A program made the translations under genes and the position numbers. The notes below the pieces were generated by a model that saw only the letters and a list, made by a program, of their open reading frames with translations, did no database searches and was not told where the DNA came from. From Morella rubra (Eukaryota; Streptophyta; Magnoliopsida; Fagales; Myricaceae), in NCBI GenBank assembly GCA_003952965.2, contig CM025849.1, positions 1,172,159 to 1,236,158 of the forward strand: DNA of 64,000 bases, written 5' to 3'. Each line of letters opens with the position of its first letter. Positions within the stretch are counted from its first letter, which is position 1. Shown one piece after another: positions 45,757 to 55,800 of this stretch.

Positions 45757-48700
45757 CAAAACACCCCCACACTAATAACAACCAAAAGAAAAATCCTCTT
45801 CTTTTCAGGCAAAGCCTCTCATAGATTAATCAACGAAGTTTCAAAATATAATATTAAAGAAGAAAAGGAAAGAGAGAGAGCATGAAAAGCCCAAGAAATA
45901 TCTGTCTCTCCGCCGGCCTGCTCCTTGAAAAGCCGAAAACAAAACATATTCCTCATGCTCGATTATAATAATGGTGATCAATAGTGATTCATGCAGGCCT
46001 AGTAACACAGCTACATTTGCGTGGACCATATAAAACATACCATAAAAACATTAATTCCTCTCAGAAACAAAAGAATCATCGATACTCGGGATTACCCGCT
46101 GATTGTCCCTAATACTCGCACTTACCTTTTCCTTCTATCCACTAGGTTGTATGTCTGTACGAGAGAGAGAGAGAGTAGAAGTTCAAGGGGGCGCCACGAT
46201 ATATGGAAGATTGAACAGATTAGAACAGCTATATTTGGAGAGAAAAGGTCGCTGGTTTCCCAACCCGCCAGCTTTTATCTGATTTCCCGCTATATATTAA
46301 CAAATATAACATACGAAGCTATATCTTTTAGGATAATCACGACGACCTTGAATTTTTTACCATTTCAACTTCCAACACAATAAGAGTTTGAATCTTTTAG
46401 TTGAAATTAATGATTAAGAAAAATAACACGCCTACTGCGCAATTCCTATAAAAATTTCAGAAGATTCCAATTTTTAGCAGTATCCCATTAACATTCTAGC
46501 TTTTGACCAAAATATATGCTATTCCCCAGAAAACGCCTCCTTTATTCCATAAATTCACAAATTTCTGCCACCCTTAATTTTTCTCTCACATCTATTTACG
46601 CATTTTCCAGCTAGGAAACAAAACTTGGGGTTGATAACCTAATCAAAATGATATATACCTAATGGATTGAGTGAACAGCCTTAACTTCCATTAGTAATCA
46701 AAATGATGTGTGATCAATCATATCCTAAAGACTTCTTTTCATTTGTTATCGTATTCATGCTATCTAACAATGACCTACTGCATATTAATTAATGTATAAG
46801 GCGTATCGTTTTCAGGATGATCGACTAATTGAATTTTATTATAAGGCCAACATGATAATGTAACATTAAAAGGTGATGAAGAGGGTACGGTGTGTTTGAT
46901 CCCTCAGCAATAAATATTAAGAAAAACCTAGAGACAAATTGTGTTTTAGGTGAACGATAGAGCAGAAGGGTTCTAGGGTGTGTTTGAGTGTTAAAATTTT
47001 GGGATGTTAAAATTTTAAGGTATTGGGTTTAGTGAAAATGTGAAAAAAGGTAATTTTTTATACTTTTTTTTAGTGAAAAGTAATGATTTGATGGGGAGAG
47101 AGAAATTATATTGTAATTTTTTATTGTGTTAAAATTTTAAAGGAGGTAAAATTTTAGGTTTCAAACGGACAGGTAACCGAATGCATGCAGTGTATACGTT
47201 GAAGCTCAAAAAAACGTGCCATGAAATCTAGCTGATACATTGAGCGTGAGTGAGTGTTTGATAGTGACATGAAATCTTTAAAAAATGAGCCGTAGCCAGT
47301 TGAAACGTCTCAACTCTGCCCACTGATTGAACAAATGCATTCATTGACGGATACCCACTGCTGTCTACCTTGTTAGTTGTAAACTAGAGCCCAAAAGAGA
47401 TGGGATAGACCTACAAAGAACTAAAAAAAAAAAAAAGCGGTAGGATAAGTTAGCAAACCGTCTGATGGCCTTAATATCATAATCCAACCAATATTGATAG
47501 TTGAGGGACCGAGTGAGAAGATGTCACTTGATTCTCCACCAGGCAGATGCCACTGCTATATGAGATATCCATCAAATGCTACCTATCCAGGCTGCGACTG
47601 TATTCGCATCCGTGTCCCGGATATGTCATACAGATATATTTTTCCCTTATGCCGTGACCAACTGGCTCCTCTCTGCCAAGGAGCCTAATGCAGCAGTGTG
47701 TAGGAAAAAGAACATGCTAACGTTAACAAACTCAAAGGCAACTTGAAGTCCAACGAAAATTACAACGAAATAAAAAGTTGAAAATGCGGAGTGAAAGAAA
47801 GAAGCAGACTTTTGACAGAGAGAGGCTTTAGTTGCGTGGAAATTTTAGCTTGCAATGTAATTATGTATGGTTGTCCCCTGAATTTCGGTGGAACTTCTCT
47901 CTTTCAGTTGTCTCTCTTGTTGGAGGGCTTCGTGGGGTTTTGTTTGGGTTCTCGTATCATCTATCTGAAGTATCCAAATCCCCCACACTAGCTCCAAAAA
48001 CAAATCCTTCTCTCCAAGCTCTGCAGAAAGAAAGCGTGATATTGGTTCCTGTTCTATACCTCTTTAATTTACACGTGCGCCTCGCCTCACTTTGGCTATT
48101 ATTCAAAGTAATTGGTTGCTCCAAGTTTTAGAAGAGGACCCCTCAAGCCTGAAAAAATTGAATTTACCAAGGAAAACAAAAAAAAGGACAACCATAGTTT
48201 AGGATGTTGACTTGGTCCTACTGATGAGAGAGATTAATTGAATTCGAGGATAATATTACGAAAGGGCTCAAATCACACGCAAGGAAATAAGCCTTGTGGT
48301 TTGTACACAGCCCTATGCTCCTAGCCTCCTAAGTGAGAAATAATTCTTGCTACTCCCTTTCGGGCCCTTCCGTGCACCTCTCTCTCTCTCTCTCCCTCCG
48401 AGTTTAATCTGAGTCCTCTGCCCTCTATTTTCCCTTTTTTCCTGCGCTTTTTGCAAATACGCATCTGCTTCTTCGCAGATTCCTAAACCCAGTTTTTTTT
48501 TTCGTTTTTTTGTTCAATAATCCGTTTGGCTGCCATATCCGAGAAGCAACTAAGTTGAAAAACTTCTATATCTCTCCATCCGGTAGAAGAAAAGATAAGA
48601 ATTCTGACGACGAGAGTTAAATGCTTGGCTACATTGTTGCTTCCTTGCGTATTTGTTGGTGCAGTAGTAATATAATCGCGGTAGGAGCGAAAAGTTCGAA

Positions 48701-49302
48701 AATTTGTCCTTTGGGGAGGTTTAATAGTCTCCTGTCTGTTTGTGGTTTGAGTGAGAAAATTCTGATTATTAATACGGAATACGACGATAAGTTAACGTTT
48801 GGACATTAAGTTTGTGACTGAATTTTCTTGAGGCGCTAATTGGGCTGTGTTATACTTTCTTTCTCCTGTATCTTCATCTTGGTTGTGGATTTTCAAAACT
48901 CGGTACAAAAAGAATGCAGGCATAGTCCTTTAAGTACAATATTGCCGTGAGGTTAGAGGGTTGCCATAATTGTTGTTATATGCTGTCTTTTGCGCCTAGA
49001 TGCCTATATGTAGTCTATAGGAAAGTTAAGATACTTATTAACGTGATTAGGTCTGCGATATCCTGAATCTCACCTTGAGTGGAAAAGAAAAGGAACGAGA
49101 GATAAGTTTTATAAAAGCCAAATTTGATAACTCACTAGGTTGAATTAGGCCTTATAATGAGTCGTTACGAGGCTTAGTCTCCAGAATTATTTCTCATTCA
49201 CAACATCTGTGTGAAAAAAAGTACTTAGATTCTCGGTTCCAATTTGGAGCCTCATACCCTTCCTCTCGGTTCCCTGTTATTTGCAAGTTTGGAACTTGAA
49301 TA
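45757..49302. other. Intergenic with a MITE-like element, no gene supported
   Basis: Short ORFs only. (GA)n-type runs occur near 45869 and 46162, and a CT-rich stretch at 48380-48410 precedes the decayed amidohydrolase gene and may be its old leader. Confidence 0.5.
46976..47172. mobile_element. MITE-like element with GTGTGTTTGA-type termini
   Basis: About 197 bases. The left end GTGTGTTTGAGTGTTAAAAT and the right end, read in reverse, GTCCGTTTGAAACCTAAAAT are imperfect inverted repeats followed by repeated TTAAAATTTT. T-rich interior, no coding capacity, no clear target duplication. Confidence 0.45.
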
Positions 49303-51058
49303 ATGGCAGGCTTAGCTGAGCAATTCTTTGGAATTTTGGCCCAACATTCTTTTTACTTGGGGAGAATGGGAAGAAAGTCTGTTTTTCACCATTTTTGGAT
49401 GTATAATAGAGCAAATTTGTGGCTTGATAATAGTTTCTCAGAAGGGAAATTTTTTTGGACACATGCTCTCATAATGCGTCTGTTATATTTTGAGAAAAGA
49501 GAATATGCAACTGTCATCCCTGCTACAGTCAATGTATGTTTGTTTTTCAATTTGTTGAGGAAATTACTTGAGATAGCCTTTATATAACGTGTATAGTGCA
49601 TTGTGAACCCTTATAATGCTTATCTGCCTCATATTAACGTGCAAGGGTTTCTCTTGTTCCCTTAGCTGGATTCATAAATTTCTTTTGGCAACATAAACTT
49701 TTTGATCCTGCTTAATAGATTTGTGTACTGTGTATATCCCATCTTGGGCATCCATATGCATGAAAAATAGGTAGCATTTGCTCTTGAAACACTAGTAATG
49801 TGCTTCATAGGGAGTTACCTCAATTCTGGAGATTGTAGACCTTCGAATTATATATGCTGAATCTGGACCATCTGTTCATTTCTGTATATTATACGGGGAT
49901 CTCTGTGGTGAAGGATGATTGTTCTGTACTATGTACTTAAAGCAGCACAAACAAATATCTTAAATGAATGATGATGATGCACTGATAGAAGTATCTAAAC
50001 TAGGGTGGTTGGGCATCTCTTCCACTTGTGCAAATTGGAAATTATCTCATCTTTTGTGATTATCATCATTCTTTAAATAGTCTCTCGCCACGTCTCTAAC
50101 TTTCCAGAATTGACTTTCCTTTCTTGAAACGAAGAGTGATTTTCCTCTGACCAATTTTTTGAGAGAACCCAGTTTTTGATTGTAGACATAAATAATCTAA
50201 TAACCTTAAATGGTTTCACATCATGAAACAAAGCAACGCAGTGCCAATGAGTGTTTGCATTTCCTTCTCTGTATCTAGTCTTGTTCTTCCCCGTTTCCTT
50301 CCATCTGACACATCATTTTTCCCTGTTCGCATGGAAAGTTTGTTGGCACTGATGAGGCAACAACCTGTGTGGGCATTGTTATTCGAAACCGGCGAAATGG
50401 AATGTAAGAATTGATTACATCAGGGATGAAGGATATATCGTGTATTTCTTATAACTTATATTGTTTTTTTTTTTTTTTTTTTTTTCAGTCTTTCTGATTC
50501 CTTTGTATTTTTCTTTTTTTCTTCGCATGCAGGACCTCGATTGCTCATATGGATTCTCCAGATATTGTAGATATGGGCATCTGCCAGATGTTATCGCTCC
50601 TTATTGATCAAAATCTGGATGCCGAGTTGAATGTTCTGTTATTTATTCCCATTTAACTTTTATCTCAATGATGAGCTGTCCTATTTACTTTGATGACCTG
50701 ATTACTGCCTCATGGACTGAAAACTCTCAAATTACATAAGGCAGGTGCATATGGTTGGTGGTTTTGAAGCTGGGGTCTTTAACTTTGTATTGATTTTCCA
50801 GAGAAGAAGTTAACCACTCAGAGCCAGAATAACTAAGTTGAATTTGTTGAACTTTTTCTGCAGTATGCTAATTAATCTAACACTAGATCAGAAAGCAGCG
50901 CAAAGTTGGAGGGTTACTTCTATCGTTTGTGTGCCAAGATTGTCAAAAGCCTGTGCACGAGACGGGAAAAGTTTCATGTTAAGACTGTCTCTATTCTTGG
51001 GCATAACACTAGAAGAGATACTCAAGGGAATGCGTACCCCATTTTCAATGGGTTAGCG
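49303..51058 (+). pseudogene. Decayed N-terminal asparagine amidohydrolase (NTAN1/DNT1-like) gene, 5' part
   Basis: Exon-like pieces in compatible phase: up to 49533 (REYATVIPATVN), 50339-50403 (FVGTDEATTCVGIVIRNRRN), 50533-50632 (MTSIAHMDSPDIVDMGICQM, LSLLIDQNLDAEL), 50745-50786 (VHMVGGFEA) and 50864-51058 (SESSAKLEGYFYRLCAKIV, VKTVSILGHNTRRDTQGNAY, PIFNG). The VGTDEATTC core is the catalytic-cysteine region of NTAN1, which deamidates N-terminal Asn in the Arg/N-degron pathway. Damage: in-frame TAA at 50873-50875 (YAN-stop-SNTRS), a weak donor GTTCTG after the third piece, a diverged first piece, and no 3' exons before or after the assembly gap. Confidence 0.65.
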
Positions 51059-51426
51059 GTCAGCTTAAACCTTGTGCTTCGACTTCTTATGAGTCGTTTT
51101 GTGGGTTCTTTTCATTTAAATTAACTCAATACGTATTTGAGGGGAACAGAGTTTTTTTCTTTCATACGGGAATACTAACTCCTATTGCAAAGTACTGGTT
51201 GTAAAGTTGCAAACAAGATGGTAAAAGGAAAACATTGTTAATCTGCCTACATATCCATACGTGTTAGCTTGAACCCTGTGCTCAACTTCTGATGAGTGAA
51301 CTTGTAAATCCGAAATTTTGAAAACTGTGGCATAATAGGCAGCTATTTAGAAATTCAGTTGATGCATACTCGTGAACGCTTTCTGCTCCACCTGAAATTT
51401 TGAAAACTTCGACATGATAGGCAGCT
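51059..51426. repeat. Short repeats leading into the assembly gap
   Basis: GAAATTTTGAAAACT...ATAGGCAGCT occurs at about 51311-51345 and again at 51396-51426, the last bases before the Ns. CAGCTTAAACCTTGTGCTTC (51061) and AGCTTGAACCCTGTGCTCAA (51267) are a second pair. This suggests the gap spans repeated DNA. Confidence 0.5.
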
Positions 51427-51576
51427 NNNNNNNNNNNNNNNNNNNNNNNNNNNNNNNNNNNNNNNNNNNNNNNNNNNNNNNNNNNNNNNNNNNNNNNNNN
51501 NNNNNNNNNNNNNNNNNNNNNNNNNNNNNNNNNNNNNNNNNNNNNNNNNNNNNNNNNNNNNNNNNNNNNNNNNNNN
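51427..51576. other. Assembly gap (150 Ns)
   Basis: Run of N; content and true length unknown. Confidence 0.99.
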
Positions 51577-52878
51577 AATTTTTATAATGGTTTGATTAGA
51601 ACTAATTAGGAAGCTAGTGTTGTACAATTTGTCTTTAACAAAGAAACCAAAGATAGCTAGTGTGTGTTGTGACATCTTCTATGTTCTTGTTTAGATTTTC
51701 TCTGAAATTTTGCTTATTATACAATAATGTCAGAAGATTATATTATGAGAAACAACATATTAGTCTCATTATAGATGGGAGAGAGATTCTTACAGCAATC
51801 TAAAAGCGAGACAATATAATAAGTTGGTGATGATTACTTCTTTCATCTTGAATCAAGCGCACAAACTCCAATAAAAGCTACATGATCCCACTAAAAAATT
51901 ATTAATTTTTTTTAAAAGCATCCGAACATAGTCTAAGTGACAATGAGATATATATATATATATATATAATGCATAATGTTGTCAATGACTTCGAAAACTT
52001 GCATCCACTACACTTGTCTTTCCCCTTCCTCAAAGATGAAATGGGCCTCCTGAACAGGCAGCAAGGCTACTTTGGCTACAATCGATAAGGGGTTGCCTGG
52101 AGGAAAAGCCTTTGTCCTAACAAAGAGAATGTTACCTGCTGCGTTTCTACGCAATGCTGCAGCAAGGACAAACGACATTGAATTGCTACATCAAAGTTTA
52201 TCTTCCATTTTCCCCTTGCACCATCAAACTTTAGTCTATTTTTAATAGATAACAAAAGGAAAGGGAGTGAAAAACTATGGGTTGTACTTTCTTTTACACA
52301 TAATAAGCATAATCACCAATCAATTTGCATTTCACAACACGCAAAGGAGAGAAGAGAGAGAGAGAGAGAGAGGGCTATGCACCAATGAGACAACTTTATA
52401 CATGATCACGCGTTAGTCAGTAATCAAGTAATGTACACTAGCATCAGCTTTTCCTAAGTTAATTCTCACTGTTAACGAATAAATTATTTCCCAGCTAAAA
52501 CAACTCCCATCCTACAACAACGTTGTCCTACCAGTCCCAAGCCCAGAGCTATCAGCGGGAAAGACACAATTGGAAATCACATTACACTAGAAAGTAGCCT
52601 CAAAATCAGAGGTTTCATTTTAACATCTTTGCACTCTGTCCATATATGATCTCTAGCCTTTTACCTCACGGCCATGCGCCTGCTTGTTCATCTAATCAGT
52701 TCCTTAATTTTCGATCATTGACTGCCCAAGTGAGAAATGGTGGCCACCGTTCGTCTGTTTCAAGGGAGGAGAAAAGAACAACACGAAGCATTAAGAACAA
52801 ACATGCTCAATATCAGGACTGCTTAAATAGTTATTGTGGAGGTAGTTTTGTCATTACTGGCATAGGCAACCTAAGCTC
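51577..52878. other. Spacer and probable 3' region of the EMSY-LIKE gene
   Basis: AT-rich with an (AT)n run at 51950-51967 and (GA)n at about 52353-52372. Around 52690-52760 the minus strand reads GGHHFSLGQSMIEN, close to the C-terminus of other EMSY-LIKE proteins, so a further terminal exon may lie here. Confidence 0.5.
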
Positions 52879-55800
52879 TTAAGAATGATCCAAGGTCAAA
52901 TAAAAAAAAGTACCGCTTTCGCCATCAGAAATCTCATTAAGCCTCGAAATTGCATCAATAAGTGCTTGTTCTTGCTCCTGCCGTTAATAGTTTAAAAGCA
53001 GATTAAACAAAGAGCTGGAAATGCAACAAAAGCTCAAGACGAAACTAGGGAGAGGCAAAGAGACTTTTCTTTTCTTTTTGGTTTTTTTTTGGGGGGGGGG
53101 GGGGGAAGGGGTTCTTCCTTCTTACCTTCAACATTTTCTTCGCTTTCTCAATTTCAAGAGGATCCGGATGATTTGCACCAAAAACTCTCTCCACCTGTTC
53201 AAAATTTACCAGAAAATTATAAAATGGAAATAAACTAACTTCTTTACAATTTACATGCTGTATCAACCTCCTCTCACTTACCTCCTTGATTAGAGTATCT
53301 GTCTGAAGAATTTTTATATCATCTGGTGCCTTCTTTCCAATGCCATTTTGTGATGGCAGAAAATCTTTTCTGGAATGACCCTTTGTAACCCCTCTACCTC
53401 GTCCTACACCTGGAAGACTGTCACGGCCAGATCTATTCGTCCCATGACCTGATCCACCATAACTTGATCGATGGGAGATTCCAGGATCCTCCCCTACCCA
53501 TTGAATATCCTCAGGAGAGATCTGCATAAGAAGCATAAATCAATAACAGAGTAAAACAGAATGTATATGCAACTCATACATCATTTCTACAGGAGTGATA
53601 GGTACAGGGATGTTCTGCATGAACTTATCAGTTTGGTTTTGGTAAAAAGATGTTCTGCCTGAACTTATCAGTTTGGTTTTGGTAAAAAGATGTTTTGCCT
53701 GAACTTATCAATTAGGCTAAGTTCTATATTTTTCTTTGTATCTAGGGTTCAATTTTTTGATTCTATCATACACAGTCAGATATCTTCATGAAAATTTCCT
53801 CATTCCTTATAATACAGCTACATGTCCTTATTCCTTATAATACAGCTATATATCTTCATGAAAATTCCCTCATTCCTCATTTCTTCATGAAAATTTGCTG
53901 AAAAAAATGTTCCAAAAGCATTGAAATATGATAGTTCTCATGGATCGCCAATAAGCTTATAATACAGCTATATGTCCACACACAGCAGATGTGATATGGT
54001 TCGTTTATTTTTTTATAGTTATTCTTATTGAAATTAGTACCTAAAGCAAGGATGGAGTAAAGGGGGCAGAAATAGTTGGCACTAGAGTGCAAGGATTTGT
54101 CTCAAAGTACAGATCACATTTAGAGTGCATGTACAACTTATATTTTACATGCGCACATACAAGTAGAGTGCAAGGACCTGTTCCTCATGATATTTTACTC
54201 CAATCGATGCAGGTTAAAATACTTTCGGCGGGGTGTTAAAGATAAATTCCATTTAAAATACTTAGCTGGGTGTTACTTTAAAAAAAAAAAAAAAAAAAAA
54301 ACTTAGCTGGGTGTTAAAGATAAATTTCATTGAGCAACAGGTCACTTTCCTCTTTTTGTTTTCTTTTGGAGAGAGAAAAGGGGGGGGGGGGGGGTTGTCT
54401 CTCAGGTAAAATATGAACAAAGAAAGTTTTAGATATTCCAAAGCAGTAATCCTTCCAGAGACGAGAAGTTTGAGATTTAGCAAAACATATCCTATCATTA
54501 AGACATCATCATTCCCAAAAGAATGACATTAAAAAAAAGAGCTCGAGGAATTGAGGAATGAAAAATGAAAAAATATGACTCTGTTTAGAGGGTATCAATC
54601 TTAATGCTCAAGAGTTCTGAAATTATAAATGATACCATGCAGAACACTGGAAGAAGCAAAATCACAGCTGCAGCATATAAACTGGTGTTGAATTCATAAT
54701 ATTAAGTTGAACCAATGTAAAATGGTAATTAGTGTTGAAGTTATCTTTTAAGTTGAAGAATAAATAGTACAATTTTCAATTACGACTGTAGCATATCCTA
54801 CCGCCTATGTCAGTTTTGAGCCGAAAAAAAACACATCTACATATATCCTACTGCTAATAAAATAATGCTGAGCATACTAGAAGCAAACGCAGGCCAAGTG
54901 GACCAAACAGTGCACTTAGATTTGCCCAGTTATAAGCATAGAATCTTACAATGTTTTCACCCTGTAATTAGATGCAACAAAAAAGGGACGCAAAGGAGCT
55001 CTCCCTACCAGGCCCACTTCTACAATCTGCCCAGAAGTGGGGGTTTTAGATGAAGGTCCAGCCATTTTGCCTTTCAACTTGTGAAGGAAAGAAAGAACAG
55101 AAAGGGCCTAATAAGGCTTCCTATCCTTCTCTTCTCTTGGAAACGGGAGAAAAGCTCTATCCTTTCCTCTCTCCCTTTTATTAAGGATGAAACTTTTTTT
55201 TTCTTCTCCTATTTCTTCCAAAATCCCAATCAGTATATTAATGAAAAGCTGAGACTTAAGTGCAGCTAGATAATTACTCTAGGCCATGGGGACAAAGCAT
55301 CGGATATACCTCTGAGAGATTGACCCACTCCCACGTTTCATTAGCAGAGCCAATATCATAGACCAGAGCATGTCGCCCCTGACAAGAAAAGGAAATCAGC
55401 AAACAATATCACTAGAATCTATATTTAGATGCACTCAAGAGCCCTATATACACCTCAGCTGAATTGTAGTCAGTTATGACAGCTTCATAGAAGTTATTGT
55501 CATCAGGCCACCTGGTCCTCACTCTCCTCCCAATCAATGGATCCACCGTCGCCCCTTCAGGAGGCTGACTCGCAACCGCACCAGAAGAAACCCTATTAGC
55601 AACTTGACCTCTCCCAGTTGGACCTGACAAAGGGTACTGCTTCATTGAAGATGCACCGGGTAAGACCGTTCCCTAGAAAAGAAATGGAATACAAAGGGAA
55701 GAAATCAATCAAATGAAAAACTCACAAAAATGGTTTGGTATCAGTCCACCTTTCACATAAACACATTACTTCCGATCTTTTTCATGAATAACTCCAAATT

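Noticed and set aside
47494-47688. 64-codon Cys-rich ORF
   Set aside because: Cysteines do not form a known pattern, there is no signal peptide, and no neighbours support it.
53840-53990. Irregular short repeats considered as a CRISPR-like array
   Set aside because: Units are irregular, AT-rich and intronic in a plant gene; simple tandem slippage explains them.
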